A stretch of 64,000 nt of DNA from UBA1723 sp045629285 (GCA_045629285.1 JAZQQY010000012.1:1-64000), one strand, 5' to 3'; shown: positions 15,724 to 25,506, counted from the first letter of the stretch. Notes: a model not told the origin generated them from the letters alone. Translations and numbers: made by a program.

Positions 15724-16677
15724 TTATTTCAAATTCTCTGTCTTCTCAATCACAAACAATGGTCGACGTTTAACCTCTTTGTAGATTTTTCCGACATATT
15801 CTCCAACAACACCAATAGCTAAAAGGATTGAGCCTCCAATCAGCCAAAGACTCACTAGCAATGAAGTCCAACCTGGTATTGTAAAGCCAGAGAAGTAAGA
15901 GTACAAACCATATCCAATTGCTACAATCGCAATAAATATGAAGAAAATACCAAAAGAGAAAATCAAGCGTAAAGGTTTTACGCTGAAAGAGGTAATTCCG
16001 TCGACAGCAAAATTCAACATCTTCTTCAACGGGTACTTGCTCTCTCCGGCAAATCTCTCACTACGATCGTAGAATACATCAGCCTCCTTGAAACCAAGCG
16101 TACGTACCATTCCACGTAAGAATAGGTTTCTTTCCGGCATCGACACCAATGCCTTCAATGCTGCGCTTCCCATCAATCTGAAATCGGCATGGTTATACTT
16201 GACATCGGTACCCATCACCTCCATCATCTTATAGAATCCAAGGGCTGTGTTACGCTTAAACCATGTATCAGTAGTACGCTCACGTCTTACTCCATAGACG
16301 ACCTCGCATCCTTCGTTGTATTTATCCACCATCTCGAAGATGGCATTTGTGTCGTCCTGTAAATCGGCATCGATGCTTACTGCCATATCACAACATTCAG
16401 AAACAAGAGTCAATCCTGAAAACAAAGCATTCTGATGTCCTGCGTTGTGGGCCAACTTGATTCCAGCGACATGGGAATCAGCCTTAGACAATTCCTCAAT
16501 TATCGGCCATGTCTTATCGCGGCTTCCGTCATCGACGTATACCACACCACCGGAAACAATCTTACCTGATTGTTCCATCGTAGTGATCACTTCAAGCAAT
16601 CGCTTGTTTGTCTCATGCAACACTTCCTCTTCGTTGTAGCAAGGAACAACTATTTTCAAAACTCCTTTTCTCATCAT
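15724..16677 (-). CDS. Membrane-anchored family 2 glycosyltransferase (GtrB/DPM1 type)
   Basis: 317 residues. The GT-A domain opens with LKIVVPCYNEEEVL, has VYVDDGSRDKTW and the metal-binding SIDADLQDD, and ends at about residue 225 with the usual GESKYPLKKML segment. Two transmembrane helices follow (about 235-257 and 270-293). The family transfers glucose or a related sugar from a nucleotide donor to undecaprenyl phosphate at the inner membrane. Its ATG overlaps the stop of the LtaS-like gene (ATGA), so the two are translationally coupled, and the lipid-linked sugar may serve the product of that enzyme. Confidence 0.92.
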   Translation of the reverse strand: MMRKGVLKIVVPCYNEEEVLHETNKRLLEVITTMEQSGKIVSGGVVYVDDGSRDKTWPIIEELSKADSHVAGIKLAHNAGHQNALFSGLTLVSECCDMAVSIDADLQDDTNAIFEMVDKYNEGCEVVYGVRRERTTDTWFKRNTALGFYKMMEVMGTDVKYNHADFRLMGSAALKALVSMPERNLFLRGMVRTLGFKEADVFYDRSERFAGESKYPLKKMLNFAVDGITSFSVKPLRLIFSFGIFFIFIAIVAIGYGLYSYFSGFTIPGWTSLLVSLWLIGGSILLAIGVVGEYVGKIYKEVKRRPLFVIEKTENLK

Positions 16678-18638
16678 TTATACTCCACTAATGTCGTTTT
16701 CTTTTGCGAAACCAAGTATTCGTATGCCGCAAAACGTTGACGTAACAAACTATCTAAAGATCGGCAAGAATCAATTGCCACTTCTCGATATTTATCTTGA
16801 ATGTTGTATGCCTTGACTGCATCCGAACGAGGATCAACCAAATAAAGATGTGAAGAATCTCGTGCACAAAGCATATTGTCTGTCGTATATACTACATTCG
16901 ACATTGAATCTCTCAACACATTGCATCCAAATCCGACATTATCATATTCAAAGCCAAGCAAAGATAGCAAAATTCCCTGAATGTCAGTTTGGCAACATGG
17001 CATTTTCATTATCTTTTTGCCAAGACGAGGAGAGTGTATCATCAGCGGAATATGGTTGAAACTTTCCGACACTTCACACTCAGGTCGCCCTACAACCTTT
17101 CCATGGTCGGCAAGGAAAACGAAAACTGTATTGTCATACATGCCACGTTTCTTCATACCCTCAAAGAATTGCTTCAAACAATAATCCGAATAAAGCACAA
17201 TTCCATATTCGGCATCCAAACCATGAGTGTCAAACCAATCCGGAATGATGTATGGCGGATGGTTGGAAATAGTGAGAAGCACGCTGAAGAATGGCTGCTG
17301 CATCTTCTGCAAATCATCCAAAGCATAATTCATTAGGAAAAAATCGCTGACTCCAAAACTGTTGACTACAGAATCACTCGGATAATCCTCCTGTGATCGT
17401 ATGTGTTTGAATCCATTCGTACGTAAGAAGGCATTCATATTGTCGTACTGTGCTTCATGCGTCATATAAAAGGCTGTCTGATATCCTTTTTCAACAAAAA
17501 CGTTAGGCAATCCATAATAAGTAGGAATGTCTGTACCTTTCATTGCATTTCTTGACAGAACAGTAGGAAATCCATATAAAGTAGCGTAGATTCCTTGATT
17601 TGTATGGTTGCCGACACTATAAAAATTCTCAAACGAAAGACTCTCTTTCCACAAACTGTCTAAGAAGGGAGTCAACAGCATCTCACAACCCAAAGTCTGC
17701 ATCAGTTTGGCACTCATGCTCTCCATCAAAATAATGACGACGTTCGGTTTCTCTCCTTCAGCAAAAACAGCCGACGAATCTCTCTTGCAATGACGTTGAA
17801 GCGAAAAAGTGTCTGCCACAAAAGTATCTTTTGAATAACTCTGCATTTCACGCCGGATATCATGCAATGCCGTCGCTCCATCCATCAAATTCAATCCACG
17901 ATTCTCACTGCGATTATTGTCGATATATGTGTTTAGCATATTGAATGCAGCATTGACTCCGAGACGGTTCAGGAAATAATCGTCACAATAGTAAGCTGCC
18001 GACACTCGTATCGGATTATACCCCATTCTTCCGCGGATTCCGAATGCACACAATCCTATCGCAACAATCGAGATCAATAGGATCTTTATTCTGTCGACGG
18101 CATTGAGACTATCTTTTTCAGACAATAGATCATTAAGAGTTTTTTCCGACTGTTTCCAAATGAAATATGCAAAAACTCCTATCGAAGCCAAGCCCAAAGA
18201 GATGACAAACCAATACGACGGTTCACCTAAAATCATCATAAGATTTGTGCCCAACTCATCATTCCACTCAAAAATAGCAGCGTTGATCACATTGGAGAAA
18301 TATTTGAAAAACTGAAGGTTTGCAGCTTGGAATGCGATTTCTATAGATAGAACCACAATCACTAAAGCAACAACAGATCTCCAAACTATCTTATTGAAAA
18401 ACGGGATCAAACAACTGATGAACGACAATAACACGTATGGCAGAATCATCACGTAGCAGACAGCAACGTTATCTAGCCAAAGTCCACGCACGAAAGCCGG
18501 CCAAACTGGATTGGAGGCAACAGCGTCGACAAAATCATGAAGATAGATATATTGCGCAAGTCGCAACACAGATAATACCAAGAGTGCTGCGAGATGCGTA
18601 GTTAAAACAAATTTGAAAGCCTTAATGAATTTATTCAT
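16674..18638 (-). CDS. LtaS-like membrane sulfatase/phosphoglycerol transferase
   Basis: 654 residues. Five transmembrane helices fill the first 220 residues; a periplasmic alkaline-phosphatase-fold domain follows from about residue 290. Metal and catalytic sites are visible as NVVIILMESMS (Glu), GNHTNQG (probable Thr nucleophile) and FVFLADHG (Asp-His). Relatives synthesise lipoteichoic acid in Firmicutes or transfer phosphoglycerol or phosphoethanolamine to envelope glycans in Gram-negatives. The start at MNKFIKAFKF is chosen because the longer frame lies inside the namZ coding region. It overlaps namZ by 8 nt and the GT2 gene by 4 nt. Confidence 0.9.
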   Translation of the reverse strand: MNKFIKAFKFVLTTHLAALLVLSVLRLAQYIYLHDFVDAVASNPVWPAFVRGLWLDNVAVCYVMILPYVLLSFISCLIPFFNKIVWRSVVALVIVVLSIEIAFQAANLQFFKYFSNVINAAIFEWNDELGTNLMMILGEPSYWFVISLGLASIGVFAYFIWKQSEKTLNDLLSEKDSLNAVDRIKILLISIVAIGLCAFGIRGRMGYNPIRVSAAYYCDDYFLNRLGVNAAFNMLNTYIDNNRSENRGLNLMDGATALHDIRREMQSYSKDTFVADTFSLQRHCKRDSSAVFAEGEKPNVVIILMESMSAKLMQTLGCEMLLTPFLDSLWKESLSFENFYSVGNHTNQGIYATLYGFPTVLSRNAMKGTDIPTYYGLPNVFVEKGYQTAFYMTHEAQYDNMNAFLRTNGFKHIRSQEDYPSDSVVNSFGVSDFFLMNYALDDLQKMQQPFFSVLLTISNHPPYIIPDWFDTHGLDAEYGIVLYSDYCLKQFFEGMKKRGMYDNTVFVFLADHGKVVGRPECEVSESFNHIPLMIHSPRLGKKIMKMPCCQTDIQGILLSLLGFEYDNVGFGCNVLRDSMSNVVYTTDNMLCARDSSHLYLVDPRSDAVKAYNIQDKYREVAIDSCRSLDSLLRQRFAAYEYLVSQKKTTLVEYK

Positions 18639-19866
18639 AGAGATGATACTTTTTTGACTTTCGTCTCCACGACGACTCCGAATCTCTCCATAGATCCTTA
18701 ACATCATCAAAACGATATCTCTCCGACATCTTCAAACGAATCTTATTAGAACCGCAGACATTGTCGAAACTTTTCTTTGTCTTGTCGGAACACATTCCGA
18801 ATATGTCCTTCGAAGGATATATATTATGCAGAGCCTCCAAAACCTTGAACTGAACCTCTGTCAATCTGGCTTTCTGCAAATCATCGATGTAGACCTGCAC
18901 ACCCTGCACAATCTTTCCCGAAAGAGCGGAATACTGCGGTTTATATACGATAGGACGGAATGTAAGTCCATCCAACTCCATATTATTCAACTCCATAGCC
19001 AACGAATCGGCATTCACCCAATCGGCAGCAAATGCATCAAAAGGTATTGTGTAGCCGACACCAATCTGAAGCACTCCAAGTTCACCGACTATACCGCTCA
19101 TCGGATAATAGGCTGCACACTGCCAATATGGAATCTGTGGAGAAGTCATCACCCAACGCAAACCTGTCTGGGAATAATCCATATCACGTCGCCATCCTTC
19201 CATCGGCACAACTGTCAGGTTGCACTTTTTCTTAGTCATACCTTCATTGTTGAGCAATGTTGCAAGCTCACCAGGAGTCAAACCATAGACATACGGAATC
19301 GGATATTTGCTGATGAAACTGAAATAGCCCTCATAGACAAGCGGACCTTCAATCTTGTTTCCTCCAAGTGGATTCGGACGGTCAAGCACAACAACTTCCT
19401 TGCCATTCTCACCTGCAGCCTCCATCAAAAGACCAAGCGAACTGACAAAAGTATATGATCGACAGCCAACGTCCTGAATATCATAGACTACCACATCCAC
19501 CCCATCCAACATCTCCTTAGTCGGCTTTTTAGTCTTACCATAAAGACTATGCACTTTCAATCCTGTTTTCTGGTCGACAGAACCGCTGACAGTACCACCA
19601 GCATAGACATTGCCACGCACACCATGTTCGGGTGCAAATAGACATACCAGATTTACGTTGTCGGCAGAATTAAGCACGTCTATAGTGCTTTGAAGATTGC
19701 CGTCGACACCAGTGGCATTTGTGAGCAAGCCCACTCTCTTGCCCTTCAATATATCGAAATCACGCTGCTTGAGCACGTCAATACCCAATGTCACCTGAGC
19801 AAATGCACAGATGGTGAAAAGGCACGACATACAAAGTAACAAGATTCCCCTCATAACCATTTCCAT
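18631..19866 (-). CDS. namZ: Exo-beta-N-acetylmuramidase NamZ (DUF1343)
   Basis: Up to 411 residues with a signal peptide (hydrophobic run ending at ICAFAQ). The mature part carries the DUF1343 landmarks GKRVGLLTNATGVD, CLFAPEHGVRG, VVVYDIQDVGCRSYTF and LDRPNPLGG. NamZ enzymes of Bacillus and Tannerella release MurNAc from the non-reducing end of peptidoglycan fragments, so this is likely periplasmic wall recycling. ATGs also occur 2 and 4 codons in; with the promoter at 19883-19890 the third (19854) gives the most normal leader length. First gene of a three-gene operon with the LtaS-like protein and GT2. Confidence 0.92.
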   Translation of the reverse strand: MEMVMRGILLLCMSCLFTICAFAQVTLGIDVLKQRDFDILKGKRVGLLTNATGVDGNLQSTIDVLNSADNVNLVCLFAPEHGVRGNVYAGGTVSGSVDQKTGLKVHSLYGKTKKPTKEMLDGVDVVVYDIQDVGCRSYTFVSSLGLLMEAAGENGKEVVVLDRPNPLGGNKIEGPLVYEGYFSFISKYPIPYVYGLTPGELATLLNNEGMTKKKCNLTVVPMEGWRRDMDYSQTGLRWVMTSPQIPYWQCAAYYPMSGIVGELGVLQIGVGYTIPFDAFAADWVNADSLAMELNNMELDGLTFRPIVYKPQYSALSGKIVQGVQVYIDDLQKARLTEVQFKVLEALHNIYPSKDIFGMCSDKTKKSFDNVCGSNKIRLKMSERYRFDDVKDLWRDSESSWRRKSKKYHLYE

Positions 19867-19882
19867 AATTTAATTACAAATG

Positions 19883-19890
19883 CAAAATTA
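19883..19890 (-). promoter_or_regulatory. -7 promoter element of the namZ operon
   Basis: On the minus strand TAATTTTG matches TAnnTTTG, 17 to 29 nt upstream of the possible namZ starts. Confidence 0.65.
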
Positions 19891-19945
19891 CTAGATTTTT
19901 TTGGAAAATCATATTGATTTGCACTCAATCGGATTCAACAATACC

Positions 19946-19980
19946 AATTACGAATCACGCATTATGAATTACGAATTAAA
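19946..19980 (+). repeat. Heptamer tandem repeat between divergent promoters
   Basis: Five contiguous 7-bp units: AATTACG, AATCACG, CATTATG, AATTACG, AATTAAA. They lie between the namZ and GHL10 promoters. Confidence 0.6.
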
Positions 19981-19985
19981 ATACC

Positions 19986-19993
19986 TATTTTTG
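19986..19993 (+). promoter_or_regulatory. -7 promoter element of the GHL10 gene
   Basis: TATTTTTG matches TAnnTTTG, 36 nt before the start codon. Confidence 0.65.
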
Positions 19994-20028
19994 TAGAGAA
20001 CTTATATTGATTTACTGATTTACAAAAC

Positions 20029-21522
20029 ATGAGAACTTATTTGAGCGTTATTGCGCTCCTTCTTACTATCCTTTTTGCGCCTGCAAATGCCGCAAAAAAG
20101 CATGAATTGCGTGGTGCTTGGATTGCAACCGTAGCCAATATCGACTGGCCATCCACAAAAGGGGATTCAGAGAAACAGAAAGATGAAATGATTGCGATGT
20201 TGGATTCGCTTCACCGTTGCAACATCAATACTATATTCCTTCAGGTTCGTCCGTGTGCCGACGCACTCTACCAATCTGAATTGGAACCTTGGAGTTCATA
20301 TCTTACTGGAAAACAAGGCACCGTTGTCAACTATGATCCATTGGCATTCGCAATCGACGAGTGTCACAAGAGATGTATGGAACTTCATGCGTGGATCAAC
20401 CCATATCGTGTGACTAACGGGGAGAGCGTGGACAAATTGGCTAAGAATCATCTGTATAACCGCCGACCTGAGTTGTTCCTAACTTACGGAGGCAAAGTGT
20501 ATTTCAACCCTGGTCTTGAGGAGGTACGCGATTACCTTACAAGTGTTGTGATGGATATTGTTCTTCGCTATGACGTCGACGGAATCCACATGGATGATTA
20601 CTTCTATCCATACAAGGTGCCAGGAGAAGAATTCCCGGATTTCGAGACGTTCAAGGTGCATCACCGCGATCAATACGACCGTCAGGCATGGCGACGCGAC
20701 AATGTCAACCTGGTAGTGAAGAGAATCCACGACGCCATCCAGAGAGCAAAACCTTGGGTATGGTTTGGAGTCAGCCCATTCGGTGTTTACCGTAACGAGA
20801 AAGACGACTGGCGCGCAACAAAGACAATCGCAGCCTGTACCAACTATGACGAACTATGCGCTGACGTTCTCCTATGGCTAGAAAAGGGATGGATCGACTA
20901 TGCAGCTCCACAGCTTTATTGGGAACTTGGACGTGAAGGTCTCGACTACGGAATGTTGAGCAAATGGTGGAGCGACTGGTCGTACGGCAGAAACATGTTT
21001 GTAGGCCTTTACGCAAGCGGCCTGGCAGTGAAAAAGGACAAACCTTGGAAAGAGGGCAACGAAGTGCTGCGTCAGCTAAACACAAGCTACAATAACGATA
21101 AGATCAGCGGTTATATCTTCTACAGTGCTAAATACCTTCGCGACGACTACAGAGGAATCTCAACTGATTTAAGAAAAGATCTTTTCAGATATCCTGCATT
21201 GGTACCAGTTGATCCGATGGATGTAAGATCTACGACAACCACTCCTAAAGGCATTAAGTTGGAAGGCGACATGATGCGCTGGAAACCTGTGGTAAAGAAA
21301 GGTGGATATGACACACGATACTACGCGATCTACTGTTTTGGAGCAAACGAAGAGATTAATCTGAACAAGGTGGAAAGAATCGTAGCATTCACACAATCTT
21401 CAGAAGTGAACGTCAATGAACTTGGCTTGCCAACCGGCGCTTACCAATTGGTCGTAACATCAATAAATAAGTTCAGACACGAATCAAAGGCATCAAAACC
21501 AGTTTTTTTTAACAAGGAATAG
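20029..21522 (+). CDS. GHL10-family (DUF187) glycoside hydrolase, probably acting on peptidoglycan
   Basis: 497 residues with a signal peptide ending at PANAA. The TIM-barrel domain runs from HELRGAWIATVANIDWPS to about residue 380, with landmarks IFLQVRPCADALY, HAWINPYRVTN, GIHMDDYFYPY and YAAPQLYWELGR. The C-terminal 100 residues look like a fibronectin-III-like beta domain. E. coli DigH of the same superfamily cleaves denuded glycan strands of peptidoglycan. Being divergent from namZ across a shared 160-bp control region supports a wall role. Single-gene unit ending in a strong terminator. Confidence 0.88.
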   Translation: MRTYLSVIALLLTILFAPANAAKKHELRGAWIATVANIDWPSTKGDSEKQKDEMIAMLDSLHRCNINTIFLQVRPCADALYQSELEPWSSYLTGKQGTVVNYDPLAFAIDECHKRCMELHAWINPYRVTNGESVDKLAKNHLYNRRPELFLTYGGKVYFNPGLEEVRDYLTSVVMDIVLRYDVDGIHMDDYFYPYKVPGEEFPDFETFKVHHRDQYDRQAWRRDNVNLVVKRIHDAIQRAKPWVWFGVSPFGVYRNEKDDWRATKTIAACTNYDELCADVLLWLEKGWIDYAAPQLYWELGREGLDYGMLSKWWSDWSYGRNMFVGLYASGLAVKKDKPWKEGNEVLRQLNTSYNNDKISGYIFYSAKYLRDDYRGISTDLRKDLFRYPALVPVDPMDVRSTTTTPKGIKLEGDMMRWKPVVKKGGYDTRYYAIYCFGANEEINLNKVERIVAFTQSSEVNVNELGLPTGAYQLVVTSINKFRHESKASKPVFFNKE

Positions 21523-21540
21523 CATTTGATGGCCCTAAAG

Positions 21541-21582
21541 AAAAAAGTTAGAGACGGTGTTCCCACCGTCTCTAACTTTTTT
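21541..21582. terminator. Strong bidirectional terminator
   Basis: A perfect 19-bp stem (from AAAAAAGTTAGAGACGGTG to its complement) with a TTCC loop, flanked by A and T runs, between the convergent GHL10 and C10 peptidase genes. Confidence 0.88.
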
Positions 21583-21612
21583 CCGTTTACCTTTATGTAT
21601 GTCGCAGATTCT

Positions 21613-23529
21613 TTATTTCACCAAGACCTTCTTTCCGTTCACCACATAGATGCCAGGCTGCAAACAGATCGACTCAGTTGAGTTAGCAACAACCTTAACA
21701 CTGTTTAGTAATACACCAGAAGCATTGGAAACTACGATGTCGACATCGTCGTCGCCAGCAATTATCAGAAGACCATTATACATGGATAATATAGAGAACG
21801 TATTTTCTGACACGTTGGCAACAGAAGATTCAAAACTATCGTCAGCAGCTTCCACCATGAAATTAAGTTTAGAATCCAACAAACGTATTGTATTATTAGC
21901 CTCTGAAGTATAATTAGAATAGTTATACAACAAAGTAATGCTACTGTTTGCAGGAACTGTAATCGCTGGTCTTACAAGATATCCATCCAAATCGTTGAGC
22001 ATCACATATACAAAATCGTAATACTCCTCATCCATATTGTTGATAAAAGAAAGCTTAACAAACTTATCTTCGTCTTTCTTGACAAATGAAATCTTAGCTT
22101 CAATAGTTTTTTGTATCGGAAAAGATGCAGAAACTTTACCATCAGAAATTCTTATATCCATATACTGATTGCGATAGTTTTCCATAGGTTCCCAATCCTT
22201 TCCATCGCATCTTTCAAGAGCTACAATTCTATATGTAGTATTGTCCTTAAACGTGCCATCCAAATAAACAAGAGTAGTCGATCCACTTGCATATTTATCA
22301 TAAGCACATTCCAATGGGGTAGTCACCAATCCCGCCACATTACCGTTTTCATCCAAGTACCCTAGAGCCACCTCTGAAGGAACGCCAATAAAGTTGGAAG
22401 AAAAATATGTAAATTTGATGCTTCCGGATATTTCTCCGGAAGAAGACAGATCAGGTGAAATACTATACTCCAAGAACTTACCGACATAAAAATTGGGGGA
22501 AATTAAATGTTTGTCAACTTTTCCATTATCAGGAGCAATACCAATAATTGCATGACAATCATAAGTATAGCCATCTTGAGATAAACTAGATCCAACCATA
22601 CCTGCGTCGTCAGGAGCCAACAAAGACATGTCATAATATCCGTTATTGTTACCATCCCAACCCCAATTGACATGGAACAATCCGTCGTCGTATCCATCAC
22701 AAACGAAAGCATGACCAGTACCAGAAGCATCACCTGCCAAAAATACAGGTCTCTTTTGGACAATCTCATTGTAAATCATCTCTTCAAACTCAGGAAGCAG
22801 ATAATGAGACCTGGATACAATATCCAAAAGATCCTTATCATAGCCGAAATAATTGATCATCGCATATCCTGCATTTTCGATAAAGGAAGAAGATTCGTCT
22901 GGTCTTAAATCTGTCTTAATTGAAGTACATAGATATTTAAACAAATCAGAGACTGCATCTATCTTTTTTGCATCAGTGACCGACTCATAGCAAGGCACAA
23001 TGTTATCCCAATCAATCGAGGTTCCTTTTTTAATGGATTCCATTTCATACCCTACAGTTTCCGTAACATAAGATGGGATATCAGCAGTTGTAGCATTTGG
23101 ATAATTATAATACTTCATAATCTGGGCTACGGCAACAGGCACACATCCAGTCACAGAAGTTCGTCCATCGACATAGACAGGTAATTTATTGCTGAACGCA
23201 CCAGTCTGGCCGAATTCAATATCGTTTAGAAGAGGATCTACCTTATCATAAATAGATTTTGACCTCAACAAGTTAGTTGACTGAGGGAAAAACAGCTTAG
23301 CAATATCATTATCGGCAATAGCCCCTTTATGAGAAAAAGCCAACACTTTCCCATCCTTAACGATACAGAAACCGTCTTTGTCAGCATTGAATATCTTGTA
23401 TCCTAACGTATCCTTAAAAAGAGTGATAGAATCCGCATTAAGCTTGTTTTTAGCGACATACAAATCATTTGCATAAGAATAAGGGACAGCAAGAGAGAAT
23501 CCCAGCAAACAAACAGTAAATTTCTTCAT
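21613..23529 (-). CDS. Secreted C10-family (streptopain/SpeB-like) cysteine peptidase with T9SS-like C-terminus
   Basis: 638 residues. Signal peptide to about residue 20; a prodomain of about 90 residues (GYKIFNADKDGFCIVKDGKVLAFS is typical); catalytic domain with Cys129 (TGCVPVAVAQIMKYYNYP) and His273 (GHAFVCDGYDDGLFHVNWGWDG). Beta-rich domains follow, and the last 70 residues end in LQPGIYVVNGKKVLVK, the form of a T9SS type A sorting domain. Relatives are streptococcal SpeB and Prevotella interpain A, secreted zymogens. It should be exported by T9SS to the surface or medium. A paralogue lies immediately upstream; each gene has its own promoter or terminator. Confidence 0.93.
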   Translation of the reverse strand: MKKFTVCLLGFSLAVPYSYANDLYVAKNKLNADSITLFKDTLGYKIFNADKDGFCIVKDGKVLAFSHKGAIADNDIAKLFFPQSTNLLRSKSIYDKVDPLLNDIEFGQTGAFSNKLPVYVDGRTSVTGCVPVAVAQIMKYYNYPNATTADIPSYVTETVGYEMESIKKGTSIDWDNIVPCYESVTDAKKIDAVSDLFKYLCTSIKTDLRPDESSSFIENAGYAMINYFGYDKDLLDIVSRSHYLLPEFEEMIYNEIVQKRPVFLAGDASGTGHAFVCDGYDDGLFHVNWGWDGNNNGYYDMSLLAPDDAGMVGSSLSQDGYTYDCHAIIGIAPDNGKVDKHLISPNFYVGKFLEYSISPDLSSSGEISGSIKFTYFSSNFIGVPSEVALGYLDENGNVAGLVTTPLECAYDKYASGSTTLVYLDGTFKDNTTYRIVALERCDGKDWEPMENYRNQYMDIRISDGKVSASFPIQKTIEAKISFVKKDEDKFVKLSFINNMDEEYYDFVYVMLNDLDGYLVRPAITVPANSSITLLYNYSNYTSEANNTIRLLDSKLNFMVEAADDSFESSVANVSENTFSILSMYNGLLIIAGDDDVDIVVSNASGVLLNSVKVVANSTESICLQPGIYVVNGKKVLVK

Positions 23530-23557
23530 AGGTATAAATTTATATTAATTTCAATTC

Positions 23558-23565
23558 CAAATATA
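23558..23565 (-). promoter_or_regulatory. -7 promoter element of the first C10 peptidase gene
   Basis: On the minus strand TATATTTG matches TAnnTTTG, 28 nt upstream of the start codon, just downstream of the terminator of the paralogue. Confidence 0.65.
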
Positions 23566-23566
23566 A

Positions 23567-23606
23567 ACAAAAAAAAATGCCGAACGCAAAAACGTTCGGT
23601 ATTTTT
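23567..23606 (-). terminator. Intrinsic terminator of the second C10 peptidase gene
   Basis: CCGAACG and CGTTCGG pair around an A-rich loop; on the minus strand the stem is followed by a long T run. Confidence 0.8.
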
Positions 23607-23649
23607 TATATGAAGCATCATGTTTTATAATTCTTGTCGAATTAAGTCA

Positions 23650-25506
23650 TCAACCTAAGACCTTAAAGAATACGAACAATAACAACAAAAGCAACAAGCC
23701 TATTGCAATAACACTGGAAGAAATAGCAGCTGAATCTATTACGACAGGAGTTTTGGCGGGAGCTACAATACTGTCTTGAGCAACACTATCCTGAGCAATA
23801 CTGTCATCAATATTAACTTCTACATGATCCTTTACCCTATCTTGACCAACGAAAGCTTCAGCCAAAATGTTTTTATTGGAATCATACACCCTAACTCCAT
23901 AATCAGAACCCATTAAAGAGTCGGTTAACTTGCACAATACCGATGCTTTTCCATTAGACGGCACAAACAAATCCGGTTTATCAAGATAATCCTTACCGCC
24001 ATCCATCTTTACAAAGAAAGTATCACAATAATCGTCATATCCTGAGTTTGCGACATCAAGTTTGACATACTTTCCGTCTTCTTTATCCTCGAATGAGATA
24101 TCAGCCTTCAACTCATACGGTTTTGGCAAAGTATAAGAAACTTTACAATTCTTAACCTCAATATCAAAATAGTTGAAATTTGAATTTTCCATCGGTTCCC
24201 AACCCTTTCCTTCACACTTTTCCAAAGGATAGATTCGGTATGTTGTATTATCTTTTGCCTTAAAGTTTATATGAATAACATCTCCATAGCCATAGCCACA
24301 TTCTCCTTTGAATGTGAATCCATCAGTACCTATCAAAACCCACTTGCCATTTTCATCAGTATATCCTGCATTAACATGCGAAACAATATCCTTGAAAGAA
24401 TTCGCATGAACAGTACATAGGATCGTTCCGCTTACGTCTCCTGAAGAAGATAAATTTTCATTTAATTCTGGATTTGTGAAATTCGACACCCATAAATTCG
24501 CCGTCATAGGAGGCTCTGTTTCACCGATTTTTGGAACAGTTCCCAAAGCTACACGTAAAATGAAATCTTTATCAGCATTCACATCAGTCGGTTCGGCTGC
24601 AAGCAACGACATTTCATAAAATCCGTTCATAGTTCCGCCCCATCCCAAATTGATATGGAATAAACCATCCTCATAACCATCTAAGACAAAAGCATGATTG
24701 TGTCCGACAAGAAGTACAGGTCTATTTCTTGCAAGTTCTTTGTATACAAGTTCTTCAAATTGAGCCCTTGAATAATGATTTGAAGTTATAATATGGAGTT
24801 TCTCTATATCAAAAGCAAAATATTTAGCCAATGCTCTATAAGCATTCTCTGAAGAAGAAGGAGATTTATCTACATTCAAATCCGTATAGCAAGCAGTACA
24901 TACAGTTTTCATCAAGTCTGCTATAGCATTGATCTTCTCCTTATTCTCTTTCGAGTTATAATTAGGAGCAATATTCTGCCAATTGAATCTTTTATTTTTA
25001 GGAATAGAATCCATTGACAAACCTACTGTTTTAGTCTTGAATGCAGGAATATCACCAATAGTAAATGGCGGATAGTTATAATATTTCATGACCTGAGCCA
25101 GAGCTACCGGAACACAACCAGCGAATACTTTTTCACCATCTACCAATGGTAGTGAATTATTATAAGGCTCAGTCTGATTAAATTTTATATCTGATAGCAA
25201 AGGAGGAATTGGATCATATACTTTCTTTGTCTTAGACGTTTTTATCTTCTGAGGTAAAATGATTCCAGTATATGAAACTAGATAGGCATCCATATATCCA
25301 GATTTTGAATATGCGACAACATTTGCATCCTTAAAAATACAAAAGCCGCCACCATCGGAAGTATATATCTTATATCCTACAGTATCCTTTAGAAAATGTA
25401 CGTTTTTTTTGTTTATCTTTTTTTTAGCTATAACCAAATCATTTGCATAAGAAAAAGGTAAAGATAGCAACAAAGCTAATATACAAAGTGTGATTTTATG
25501 GATCAT
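23650..25506 (-). CDS. C10-family cysteine peptidase with C-terminal membrane anchor
   Basis: 618 residues from MIHKITL, chosen because the signal peptide begins there; the upstream extension overlaps a terminator. Signal peptide to about residue 22, prodomain, then Cys131 (AGCVPVALAQVMKYYNYPP) and His271 (GHNHAFVLDGYEDGLFHINLGWGG). Domain order matches the neighbour at 21613-23529, so they are a tandem duplication that has diverged widely. Unlike the neighbour it lacks the sorting-type ending; instead an Asp/Ser/Val-rich stretch (DDSIAQDSVAQDSIV) leads to a hydrophobic helix (SSVIAIGLLLLLLLFVFF) at the extreme C-terminus. It is thus probably kept in a membrane rather than released. Confidence 0.9.
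   Translation of the reverse strand: MIHKITLCILALLLSLPFSYANDLVIAKKKINKKNVHFLKDTVGYKIYTSDGGGFCIFKDANVVAYSKSGYMDAYLVSYTGIILPQKIKTSKTKKVYDPIPPLLSDIKFNQTEPYNNSLPLVDGEKVFAGCVPVALAQVMKYYNYPPFTIGDIPAFKTKTVGLSMDSIPKNKRFNWQNIAPNYNSKENKEKINAIADLMKTVCTACYTDLNVDKSPSSSENAYRALAKYFAFDIEKLHIITSNHYSRAQFEELVYKELARNRPVLLVGHNHAFVLDGYEDGLFHINLGWGGTMNGFYEMSLLAAEPTDVNADKDFILRVALGTVPKIGETEPPMTANLWVSNFTNPELNENLSSSGDVSGTILCTVHANSFKDIVSHVNAGYTDENGKWVLIGTDGFTFKGECGYGYGDVIHINFKAKDNTTYRIYPLEKCEGKGWEPMENSNFNYFDIEVKNCKVSYTLPKPYELKADISFEDKEDGKYVKLDVANSGYDDYCDTFFVKMDGGKDYLDKPDLFVPSNGKASVLCKLTDSLMGSDYGVRVYDSNKNILAEAFVGQDRVKDHVEVNIDDSIAQDSVAQDSIVAPAKTPVVIDSAAISSSVIAIGLLLLLLLFVFFKVLG

Noticed and set aside
16674..18638. True lipoteichoic acid synthase
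   Set aside because: The organism is Gram-negative by all other evidence; only the fold and catalytic motifs are shared, so the product is called LtaS-like.
21650..22908. Several plus-strand frames opposite the first C10 peptidase gene
   Set aside because: They mirror the strongly supported minus-strand coding sequence and show no domain.
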